Source: Caulobacteraceae bacterium
Lineage (GTDB): Bacteria; Pseudomonadota; Alphaproteobacteria; Caulobacterales; Aquidulcibacteraceae
NCBI GenBank assembly: GCA_009773335.1
Contig: WRPF01000008.1
Location: 1-64,000 of the forward strand
Length of the DNA: 64,000 nt
Direction: 5' to 3'
The notes below the pieces were generated by a model that ran no database searches, had not been told where the DNA came from, and worked only from the letters and a program-made list of their open reading frames with translations. Positions 1 through 7,958 of the stretch are shown here, piece by piece (position 1 is the stretch's first letter; the number at the start of each line of letters is the position of its first letter). The position numbers and the translations under genes are program-made.

Positions 1-95
1 ACTGGACGCGGCGCTGGCGTCGGTCTCGCCGGCGGCGGCGCGGAGGGGCGGCGGCGGCCGAAAATCGCGGCGAAAAGGTTGTCCCAGAAGCTCAT
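1..95 (-). CDS. partial CDS at window edge, hypothetical protein (MSFWDNLFAAIFGRRRPSAPPPA...)
   Basis: Open reverse frame from ATG at 95 running off the window, preceded on the minus strand by a purine-rich AGGAAAGG; Pro/Arg-rich after a short amphipathic start. Confidence 0.4.
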   Translation of the reverse strand, partial: MSFWDNLFAAIFGRRRPSAPPPARPTPAPRP

Positions 96-151
96 GTCAT
101 GTCCCTTTCCTGCGCGGACCCAGGTCCGGCGGCCAGAAGCTGAAGCGCGTG

Positions 152-1465
152 CTAGTCCCCGGACGTGAGGCGGCGCTCAAACAGGCGACCCATTGCGTCC
201 AGTCTCGTTTTCGGTTGCCCCAGCGCCCTGTCGGAGAAGAACTCCGGATCGAAGCGCGGCGGCAGGATCTGGTTCTCCCAGTCCTGCGCCTCACGGCCCG
301 GCGCATTGCGGAAATAAGACTGCCCCGTGCGCAACCCGATGTCATGGAGCCGCGCGAGCGTCGCCGGATCGTCGGTCGCGAGATCGCGCATGCGCAGGAT
401 GTCGGCCTCCGCGTAGTCGAAGTCGAGCGCCTTCAGCGCATCCGCGTCCAGGCCGACATCCATCCGCTGGAACGACAGGATCGGGAACGGCGAGAGATGG
501 TCCTCGCGCATGTCCTCCACCTCGCTGTCGATGCGCCACGGACGCGGCGAGCGCGAGATCGCCTGCATCGTCGACACCGCGCCGACGGTCGTATCGTGGA
601 TCATCGTCTTGAGCGCTTCGATCGCGCGCGCTGCGGTCGGTGCGATTTCATCGAGCGCAGTCGACGCGAAGGTCGTGGCGTCGATGCGCGGTCGCCAATA
701 GCCGGCGCCTACGGACACCATCAGGATCTGGTCTTCGCCCGAAGGCCACTCGAGACCAAAGCTCTTGAGCGTCGCCACCTTCAGCAGCTGCACGCTCGGA
801 TTGTTGAGGCCCGCGATGGCGCCATCCACGAACACGCCTTCCGCATTCTCGACCAGCGCGCCATCCTGATCGAGCGTCAGGCGCACTTCGTCGAAGAAGG
901 TCGGCGCGGCCGCGCTCGCCTGTACGAGCTTGCGCACGACGAGGCGCTTGTTGGGCGCGGCGCCGAGCGTGGATCCTTCCCAGTATTTCGAGCGCGGGTT
1001 GTTCGTGAGCGTCCACGCCGACCCTGTGTCCACGCGCTTGGCGAAGATGGCGAGGCCGGTCTTCAGCGCGTTTGAGGAAAGCTCGTGATCGCCGAGTGCG
1101 CGCGCCAGCGCCGCCTCAAGCTTGGCCGCGTTGAAACGCGGTTTCCTGATGCCGGCGTTCTTGGCCTTGGAGTTGAACACGTCCGGCGCAATCTCGCGGT
1201 AGAGTTCGGCGCATTCGGCGCAGGACTTGCCCATGGCGAGGCCGGCCGCGAGGATCGAGCCGGTCGAGGTGCCCCCGATCAGGTCGAAATACTCGCAGAG
1301 CCGAAAATCGGTGCGTCCGCTGCGCAACGCGAGGCGGCGTTCGAGTTCCTGCAGGATCCCCGCGGAGAGGATGCCGCGCACGCCCCCGCCGTCGAGCGCC
1401 AGGATGCGCTTGGGACCGCCGCCGAACAGCCGCTGGTCAAGGGTACGACGCCGCGATCCGGCCAT
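152..1465 (-). CDS. patatin-like phospholipase family protein
   Basis: ILALDGGGVRGILSAGIL (DGGGxRG oxyanion motif), GGTSTGSILA (GxSxG) and VDGAIAG (DGA) typical of patatins. Confidence 0.88.
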   Translation of the reverse strand: MAGSRRRTLDQRLFGGGPKRILALDGGGVRGILSAGILQELERRLALRSGRTDFRLCEYFDLIGGTSTGSILAAGLAMGKSCAECAELYREIAPDVFNSKAKNAGIRKPRFNAAKLEAALARALGDHELSSNALKTGLAIFAKRVDTGSAWTLTNNPRSKYWEGSTLGAAPNKRLVVRKLVQASAAAPTFFDEVRLTLDQDGALVENAEGVFVDGAIAGLNNPSVQLLKVATLKSFGLEWPSGEDQILMVSVGAGYWRPRIDATTFASTALDEIAPTAARAIEALKTMIHDTTVGAVSTMQAISRSPRPWRIDSEVEDMREDHLSPFPILSFQRMDVGLDADALKALDFDYAEADILRMRDLATDDPATLARLHDIGLRTGQSYFRNAPGREAQDWENQILPPRFDPEFFSDRALGQPKTRLDAMGRLFERRLTSGD

Positions 1466-1593
1466 GCTTCAAGGACCTCCCCGATCGCGCTCTGGTTAAC
1501 AGACCGGCGGCGGTCCCGACAGGCCCCGCACCAGTGAGGGAGCCCACCGTGGCCCGGCCGCATCACCCCGAAATCCGCTGCTTTTCCAGCGAC

Positions 1594-2295
1594 CTAGTCG
1601 ACGATCTGGGCCGCCGCTTGCCCCTGCAGCGTGGAGAATCCGATGTATTTGTACCGGAGGCCCGTCTCGGCGATGAATTCCTGGAACGCCTTGAACTCGT
1701 GCTCCCGCCAGTTGGGGTAGTTGTAGTACTCGTCGAACACCAGAACCGTGCCCGGCCGGATACGGTCTCGGAAGGCCGAAAGCACTGTTTTGGTTGAGGA
1801 ATAGAGGTCGGCGTCGAGGTGCAGCAGCGCCGCCGGCCCGTCGTGTTTCGCCAGGAACGGCGGCAGGGACCGGTCGAACCAGCCGACATGCAGCGTGGCG
1901 TTGGACGGCAGGCTCGGCAGCTTGCCCTTGAGGTCGAAACGGCCGGCCTGCTCGGCAGTCCCCGTCCAGTCCTCGGGCAGGCCCTCGAAACTGTCGAAGC
2001 CGTGGACGGGCGCGCCCCAGAGGCCGGCGATGTGGCGGAGCGTCTTGCCGCCGGCCACCCCGAACTCGCAGACGAGCCCCCTGGGTGCATTTGGTGGCGT
2101 GGCGGCCCTGGCCTGCTTCACGGCGTAGTCGAGGAGCGCATAGCGGTCCGCGAACAGCATGGCGGTCTTCAGGTGGGGCGTGATGTAGTTGACGGTGTCC
2201 CGCTTGGCGTCGATCCGCAGATCGAGCATCAGGTCGGCGACGAAATACTTGTGGATCAGGCGCCGGTAGATCCGCCCGAGAATGCGACGGTCCAT
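1594..2295 (-). CDS. class I SAM-dependent methyltransferase, TylF/MycF-like
   Basis: CEFGVAGGKTLRHIAG SAM motif, HGFDSFEGLPEDW, LLHLDADLYSSTK and VFDEYYNYPNWREHE motifs of the TylF/MycF group. Confidence 0.75.
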   Translation of the reverse strand: MDRRILGRIYRRLIHKYFVADLMLDLRIDAKRDTVNYITPHLKTAMLFADRYALLDYAVKQARAATPPNAPRGLVCEFGVAGGKTLRHIAGLWGAPVHGFDSFEGLPEDWTGTAEQAGRFDLKGKLPSLPSNATLHVGWFDRSLPPFLAKHDGPAALLHLDADLYSSTKTVLSAFRDRIRPGTVLVFDEYYNYPNWREHEFKAFQEFIAETGLRYKYIGFSTLQGQAAAQIVD

Positions 2296-2396
2296 GCCGG
2301 CGGTTCCTGTTCTGTGGTCGTGCTGCTTCTAGATAAGGCGAGGCTTATAGACGTCCCTTGCGGGCCGGTGAACGGGCGCCTACAGGAAATCTGCAG

Positions 2397-2472
2397 GCCG
2401 CCATAGCTCAGCTGGTAGAGCACCTGATTTGTAATCAGGGGGTCACAGGTTCGAGTCCTGTTGGCGGCACCG
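2397..2472 (+). tRNA. tRNA-Thr (anticodon TGT)
   Basis: GCCGCCA/TGGCGGC acceptor stem, D-arm AGCTCAGCTGGTAGAGC, anticodon arm CTGATTTGTAATCAG, T-loop GGTTCGAGTCC. Confidence 0.96.
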
Positions 2473-2570
2473 CCCTGCTCTGCCCGCGTTTCCAAGCTCA
2501 GGACATGCGCGGGCGCCTGCGGACTCGTTCCCGAAAAACGACGCCACATCCGGCCTGCCTTCGATGTTGG

Positions 2571-2686
2571 GAACCGCGGGCCTTCAGGCCCGCAAGACGA
2601 TCGACCTCATGACGCTGTGCACACGCAGTCGACTCTTCAGGCGCTCCATTGGAGGCCGGGGCGCTGGGCTAAAGGCCCGCAGTCCC
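2571..2686. repeat. REP-like inverted doublet
   Basis: GAACCGCGGGCCTTCAGGCCCGC at 2571-2593 (arms GCGGGCCT/AGGCCCGC) and an inverted related copy, reverse complement GGGACTGCGGGCCTTTAGCCC, at about 2664-2686. Confidence 0.55.
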
Positions 2687-3126
2687 TTGAAGACCCGCGC
2701 GCGGCGCGGATTGGAAACAAGGGCCCGCTCACACAACGGACCCGGCGCGCGCGGCGCATGGGAAAAGGACCGCCGGACGCCGGCGCCGCGCGAGATCGTC
2801 AGAAGGATGCTGGACGCATCGGCGTGCGGCGCGCGGGACACGTCCCCCGCGTCGCTGCGGCCCGGCCGCGCATGCCCGAAGACCGCCCGCAGGAGCCCCC
2901 AGACCGCCAGACCTACAACCACAAGAACCGCCAACACGTTTGCCTCCTTCAGAAATCCAGACCTTTTGTTCACTATATGTTCTTTTCCAGCAAGTAAAAT
3001 TTCGGAAAGGCTGATCTGACGGCGGCGCACTGAAGATCACTGCACCCCAACGGGCCATTCTACATTCGCACGCGGGACCGTGGGCTCGCGCCCAAATTTC
3101 GGAAATGCGTGTATGGCACGCTTTCC

Positions 3127-3159
3127 AATGGTGACTGTCCCCATTTCCCCCCATTTCCC
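3127..3159 (-). repeat. GGGGACAGTCACCATT repeat, copy 1 (inverted relative to copies 2 and 3)
   Basis: AATGGTGACTGTCCCCATTTCCCCCCATTTCCC; reverse complement shares GGGGAAAyGGGGACAGTCACCATT with the copies at 5303 and 6228. Confidence 0.8.
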
Positions 3160-3345
3160 ATCGGCGTTCCATTTCCAGCGCCGGACATGGCGATCCATTG
3201 CATCGGCGCGACACCACAGCCCCGCTTCATCTTCGTTACCCGGGTCGCTGACGCAGGCGAGCCGTTTGAGGAGTTGCGGCTCCGCTTCGGGCGGCTTGAC
3301 TCATCAAGTTTCCCAAATATAACTTTCTTCAAGAAAGGTAATAAA

Positions 3346-3864
3346 GTGTCGGGGACGCGTACGAGCTTTTCGGATCATGATTGCGGTTTTGCCCTGGCCA
3401 TCGAGGCGCTCGGTGACCAGTGGTGCCTTCTCATCACCCGCAATCTGTTCATGGGCATGGAGCGATACGACGATTTCGCGGAGCACTTGCCCATCTCCAC
3501 CAAAGTGCTCGCCGAAAGACTCCAACGGCTGGTGGCGCACGGTCTAGTGAGTGCAGCACACTCCCCGAAGGATCGCCGCGGAAAAATTTACCAACTGACC
3601 TCGAAGGGGCGCGAGCTTCAGCCGTTCGTCGGTTACTTGACCCAGTGGGGCGACAAATGGGTGCCGAAAAAGGGTGGTCGGCGTACCAAATTCTTCGATC
3701 TGAAGACCGGCGATCCGGTTGTGTTCGGCCCGATCAACGCTCGCACCGGCCGCGCCATAACGTGCGCGAACGTAGGCACGCGCACAGGGCCAGGCGGCAG
3801 CAAAGTGAGAGCTAGTCTTGAAGCCATCGTGGCAAGACGGAACGGAGAGAAGGCGACATCTTGA
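3346..3864 (+). CDS. HxlR-family winged-helix transcriptional regulator
   Basis: CGFALAIEALGDQWCLLITRNLFMGMERYDDFAEHLPISTKVLAERLQRLVAHGLV...YQLTSKGREL matches the HxlR wHTH core. GTG start at 3346 behind AAGAAAGG; the upstream part of the ORF (3109-3345) is probably not translated. Confidence 0.82.
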   Translation: MSGTRTSFSDHDCGFALAIEALGDQWCLLITRNLFMGMERYDDFAEHLPISTKVLAERLQRLVAHGLVSAAHSPKDRRGKIYQLTSKGRELQPFVGYLTQWGDKWVPKKGGRRTKFFDLKTGDPVVFGPINARTGRAITCANVGTRTGPGGSKVRASLEAIVARRNGEKATS

Positions 3865-4055
3865 AGACCATGCTGATCTCTGTCGTTTCATGGTTGCCGG
3901 TGATCTTCGGAGTCGGCTTCCTGGGTCCCGTCGTAGCCGCCTTGGTGACTGTAGCCGGCATCGACGCGCCATTTGGCTTGACGCCGATCCAACTCGGGCT
4001 CGTCGCGGGCCTCATCTGGGGCGCCATCGCAAAATTCGGCGGGCGTTGGGTTTAA
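3861..4055 (+). CDS. small (about 61-64 aa) hydrophobic membrane protein
   Basis: Two hydrophobic helices (MLISVVSWLPVIFGVGFLGPVVAALV; LGLVAGLIWGAIAKF). Overlaps the HxlR stop if the TTG start is used (an internal ATG at 3870 is the alternative). Confidence 0.6.
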   Translation: MKTMLISVVSWLPVIFGVGFLGPVVAALVTVAGIDAPFGLTPIQLGLVAGLIWGAIAKFGGRWV

Positions 4056-4058
4056 GGA

Positions 4059-4952
4059 ATGACGACCATGAGCCTAGATGTTTCCAGCATGTCCGACGCC
4101 GAACTCGCGAAGGCTGAAAGAGCGATCGCTCGCAAATATGTAGGCGGCGTTCCTTGGATGATGGTGGTTTGGGGCCTTGGCAATTTCGTCGTTTGGCTGA
4201 CACTCTGGCCGCTGGTTCTGACCGGTGTCATTCCACTTTGGGCGGGCTTTCTCGTGGCGTGCTTGAACATGTCGCTCGCCTACTTGCCTAGTCACGAAGC
4301 TCAGCATTCGAACATCGCCAAAGAAGGGCACCGGCTGCGTTGGTTGAACGAATTGGTTGGGCACGTTTCGACTTTGCCGTTGGTCTATCCCTACCGGATC
4401 CTGCGCATGACGCACATGCTACACCACGCGCATACGAACGATCCGGACAAGGACCCCGACTACAACAACAACGCGCCAACCTGGATCGGTGCGGTGCGGC
4501 GCACGATCGCGAGCTTCCAGCCCAATTATGTCGATCCCTACGGTACGGCCATGCAGAAACGTGCGGGCGATCCGGCCGCTGAATGGGCGCTGGTCGAGGC
4601 CGTGCTTTACAAGCTCGCTTTCGTTGCCGCGCTCATCACGCTGGCGTGGAGCGGCTACGCACTGGAGGCCTTTTTTGTTTGGTGGCTGCCGTCGAAGATC
4701 GGCATGATCTATTTGCGACTATGTCTTAGCTGGGCGCCGCATGTGCCATTCGCCGAACAGGGCCGATATCGCGATACGCGCGCGTGGCGCTTCTACGGCG
4801 GGATGGGAACCTGGAACGTGCTGACGATGGGCATGCAGTACCACATCGTCCATCACCTTCACCCTGCAATCCCGCTGTTCCGCAACGGGCCCGCCTATTG
4901 GGAGATGCGGGACATTCTAACCGCGCGCGGCATCCGCAACGACGGGCTCTAG
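4059..4952 (+). CDS. fatty acid desaturase / beta-carotene hydroxylase (CrtR-like) superfamily protein
   Basis: Three histidine boxes: HEAQH, HMLHHAHTNDPDKDPD, HIVHHLHP, with intervening membrane helices. Confidence 0.85.
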   Translation: MTTMSLDVSSMSDAELAKAERAIARKYVGGVPWMMVVWGLGNFVVWLTLWPLVLTGVIPLWAGFLVACLNMSLAYLPSHEAQHSNIAKEGHRLRWLNELVGHVSTLPLVYPYRILRMTHMLHHAHTNDPDKDPDYNNNAPTWIGAVRRTIASFQPNYVDPYGTAMQKRAGDPAAEWALVEAVLYKLAFVAALITLAWSGYALEAFFVWWLPSKIGMIYLRLCLSWAPHVPFAEQGRYRDTRAWRFYGGMGTWNVLTMGMQYHIVHHLHPAIPLFRNGPAYWEMRDILTARGIRNDGL

Positions 4953-5302
4953 CTCGGCTTGGGCGAAGGCAACACAAGGAGGTACCGCATGACAAAGCGT
5001 TCGGCACCAATCCTCGAACCGCCACGCCGGAAAGGGTGACATGTGTGGACGGCCCCACTGGTGCAAGAAGAATCTGATCGTCGAAGCAGTGCGCGTGGTC
5101 GGGTGCTGACATGTGTCCGGCCTCTGTTGAAGCGGGACGATGCCCGCGGGCCCGTATGGGAGTTCGATGGATCGGATCCACATCACACCGACGCGCTCGA
5201 AGGCGCGCATGTCACCGCTGGTTTTTCCGATCCCGTCTCACGACCGTTGCGCCATACCTTTCCGTGTCTGACCTTGAAACGGGCCTTGAAACGGGGAAAC
5301 GG

Positions 5303-5334
5303 GGAAACGGGGACAGTCACCATTAATAATCGTA
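5303..5334 (+). repeat. GGGGACAGTCACCATT repeat, copy 2
   Basis: GGAAACGGGGACAGTCACCATTAATAATCGTA, identical over 32 nt to 6228-6259; preceded by a short GGGGAAAC tandem (about 5293-5308). Confidence 0.9.
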
Positions 5335-5571
5335 AACTTTCGCGCGGTTTCGCCGACTATCTGGTTATGGTCTCAGTGCTTGCCTTCGGCTTCGTGTGTT
5401 TCCTCTGCGGCTTCTGTCTTAGAAACGCCCGCATGCACCTCGGCTCGCGGAAGCGCACCCTAGTCGCACGCCAGGCCCGGGGCCGGATCGCCTCATGCCT
5501 TGTCGGCGGCGGCCTGCACCGCAGCTACACCCGCATCGCCCTGAAATGAGGTTTTCGGAAGGGACAGGTTT

Positions 5572-6165
5572 TCAGTCGCGTCCTTCCTCGGCGTTTCGAT
5601 CAATGTCCGACTCAACCCACTGATCGTACGTGAGTTCTTGCTTGGTTCCGTCCACTTTCAACATCTCGACAGTCGCGCGGGCCGGATCGAAAGATGACCA
5701 CGTATAACCTTGCTCATTGATCAGACGACTCGCGCCTGGCCCCACATATTCAAACTTGTTGACCGACCTCCAATTCTCGCCCAGCCACGCTTTGATCTGA
5801 GTGAAAGCCCTCCCGATCGCAGCGAAATCCTCACCCTCCTTGGTCATATAGGAATGGTGGCGAAGGAAACCAGCGACGATCACCTTCCCTGTGAAACGAG
5901 TGACATCCCACTTGATCAATGGCGCCACGACACAGTTATAGTGAAGAAATGGTTTGGTATCCAACTGCACCTGCTCAATCGGCTTAAGCGACAGGAAGCG
6001 GTTGCGGTTCATCTCGATCTCTTCGTCAGACAGACCGCTAGGATATTCCGGTCGGGCAGGCAGTACGAAAAGACCAAGTGTCTTGAGGTGCTCGCGGAAC
6101 ACTGCCTCGTCCTCTGCGCTCGCGACATAGTAAAGATCATCGTACATCTTCAACTCATCCACCAT
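5572..6165 (-). CDS. hypothetical protein (197 aa)
   Basis: Continuous ORF with ordinary residue composition (MVDELKMYDDLYYVASAEDEAVFREHLKTLGL...), no recognised family, lower GC than its surroundings. Confidence 0.6.
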   Translation of the reverse strand: MVDELKMYDDLYYVASAEDEAVFREHLKTLGLFVLPARPEYPSGLSDEEIEMNRNRFLSLKPIEQVQLDTKPFLHYNCVVAPLIKWDVTRFTGKVIVAGFLRHHSYMTKEGEDFAAIGRAFTQIKAWLGENWRSVNKFEYVGPGASRLINEQGYTWSSFDPARATVEMLKVDGTKQELTYDQWVESDIDRNAEEGRD

Positions 6166-6227
6166 CGGCTCGACGCAGAGTCACAGGTACAATCTCAACC
6201 GCCCGGTTGGTGTACCGCTGCAAAAAC

Positions 6228-6259
6228 GGAAACGGGGACAGTCACCATTAATAATCGTA
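6228..6259 (+). repeat. GGGGACAGTCACCATT repeat, copy 3
   Basis: 32-nt exact match to 5303-5334, same orientation. Confidence 0.9.
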
Positions 6260-6337
6260 TTGACGCAAAAGCATGCCACACACACATTGATCCCGGAATC
6301 CGTGACACACCGAAAGCGCGCCCCACCTCGCTTGTCC

Positions 6338-6805
6338 CTAACTCACCTGGAACGCCCGCTCGCCGGGCCTCGGCTCCCGCGGCTGCAGCGCCTTGAAGAC
6401 GCCGCTGCCGGTGAGGATGAGCCGGTCGCCGACCCAGACCTTGCCTGACACCGTGAACACGTCGTCGACGATGCCGAGCACCTCGCCGCCGCCCTCGACC
6501 CACTCGCCGAGGCGCGCCGACGACAGGAACTCGCAGGTGAGCTTGACCGTCACCCAGAAACTCGACCGCTCCACCGAGACCGTATTGCCCCACGCCACAT
6601 CCGCGAAGGTCATCAGCATGCCGCCGTGCGCGGCCTTCATGCCGTTGGTGTGGTGCGGTTCGACGCGGAACCCCATGATCCGGCGGAAGTCCGGAAACTG
6701 CTTGTTGTAGAGCGGCCCGCACTGGCCGCCGAAACCGCGCCGCCAGCCCCAGTCGATGAAGCCGTCAGGAATGGGCGTTGGGGCTGCATCGATATCGTCG
6801 GACAT
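6338..6805 (-). CDS. PaaI/hotdog-fold thioesterase family protein
   Basis: HHTNGMKAAHGGMLMTFADVAWGNTV...VTVKLTCEFLSSARLGEWVEGGGEV matches the hotdog thioesterase pattern (HGG...D). Confidence 0.82.
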   Translation of the reverse strand: MSDDIDAAPTPIPDGFIDWGWRRGFGGQCGPLYNKQFPDFRRIMGFRVEPHHTNGMKAAHGGMLMTFADVAWGNTVSVERSSFWVTVKLTCEFLSSARLGEWVEGGGEVLGIVDDVFTVSGKVWVGDRLILTGSGVFKALQPREPRPGERAFQVS

Positions 6806-6939
6806 GAGTCTTCCTTGGGAGCTTCCTTAGGGGCGTTTCTCAATTTGCCGCACGCTGGCGCCGCTACGGAATGGGCGCAAGGCGCTTGGCCGCGCGGCGG
6901 CGAAGGTGGATCATGCCCCCAACAAGACGGGAGGAACGC

Positions 6940-7821
6940 ATGGCTGGCAGACTGGACGGCAAGGTCGCGGTGATCACGGGCGCGGCGAGCGGCATCGGCC
7001 TCGGCGCCGTGGAGCGCTTCATCGAGGACGGCGCGCTGGTGCTGGCCGCCGACATCCAGGACGAAAAAGGCAAAAACCTCGAAGCGCGCTTCAAGGGCAA
7101 GCTGCGCTACATGCACTGCGACGTGACGCAGGAAGCCGAGATCAAGGCCGCGATCGACGGCGCCGTGGCGGCGTTCGGCGGGCTCGACATCGTGTTCAAC
7201 AACGCCGGTGGCGGCGGCGCGGGCAATGGCGTCGAGGACGCCGATCTCGCCGGCTGGAAATCCACCTACGACCTGCTGCTCTTTTCCGTCGTCGCCGGGA
7301 CGAAATATGCGACGCCGCACCTGAAAGCGCGCGGCGGCGGCGCGATCATCAACACCTCCTCGATCACCGCGCTGCAGGCAGGCTATGGCCCCATCGCCTA
7401 TTCGACCGCGAAGGCGGCGGTGATGCACTTCTCGCGGCTCGCGGCGGCCGAGCTTTCGCAGCACAAGATCCGCATCAACGCGATCCTCCCGGGCTTCATC
7501 GCCACATCCATCTTCGGCGCGAGCCTCGGCATGGAACGCCCCGTAGCGGACCAGATGGCCGCGCTGCTCGCGGAGAAAGGCGGCAACGTGCAGCCCATCG
7601 GCCGCGTCGGCGAACCGCGCGATATCGCCGCGATGGCGGCCTTCCTCGCGAGCGACGACGCGAGCTTCATCACCGGATCGCACTTCGTCGTCGACGGCGG
7701 CATCACCATCGGGCCGCGTAGCGCATGGGATACGTCCGCGCCGTCAGCGTTGCTCGATGCGCTGGGCATTTCGCCGGAGCAGGCCGAAGCGATGCGCGCC
7801 GCGCAGAGCGCCAAGGGCTAG
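6940..7821 (+). CDS. SDR-family oxidoreductase
   Basis: VAVITGAASGIGLG (TGxxxGIG), NNAGGGG, YSTAKAAV (YxxxK), VDGG near the C-terminus. Start at ATG 6940 behind GGGAGGAA. Confidence 0.93.
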   Translation: MAGRLDGKVAVITGAASGIGLGAVERFIEDGALVLAADIQDEKGKNLEARFKGKLRYMHCDVTQEAEIKAAIDGAVAAFGGLDIVFNNAGGGGAGNGVEDADLAGWKSTYDLLLFSVVAGTKYATPHLKARGGGAIINTSSITALQAGYGPIAYSTAKAAVMHFSRLAAAELSQHKIRINAILPGFIATSIFGASLGMERPVADQMAALLAEKGGNVQPIGRVGEPRDIAAMAAFLASDDASFITGSHFVVDGGITIGPRSAWDTSAPSALLDALGISPEQAEAMRAAQSAKG

Positions 7822-7923
7822 AGCATTTTCCGACGAAGTGGGCGCCGGTTCGTCGCCAGAAAATGCGTTCAAACAAGAGGCTAGAGCCCCGATCCGATTC
7901 AATCGGATCGGAAATGGCTCTAG
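7818..7923. repeat. mosaic palindromic intergenic element
   Basis: CTAGAGCATTTTC...GAAATGGCTCTAG termini (imperfect inverted repeats), internal GCATTTTC/GAAAATGC and CGACGAA/TTCGTCG inverted repeats, and perfect 23-nt palindrome CCGATCCGATTCAATCGGATCGG. Confidence 0.85.
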
Positions 7924-7958
7924 ATCGACGCCGCCAGTGCGCGCAATTGCACCTCGCC

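Noticed and set aside
2584-3030. 148-aa ORF on the - strand with one hydrophobic stretch (VLAVLVVVGLAVWGLLRAVFG)
   Set aside because: Could be a small membrane protein, but the rest is Arg/Pro-rich non-coding-like sequence overlapping REP-like repeats; insufficient support.
5043-5549. 168-aa ORF on the + strand through the repeat region
   Set aside because: Runs through the GGGGAAAC tandem and GGGGACAGTCACC repeat; no domain, likely non-coding.
2397-6330. Possible tRNA-integrated genomic island with attL/attR
   Set aside because: No integrase and no second copy of the tRNA-Thr 3' end seen between 2500 and 6330; kept only as a compositional accessory region.
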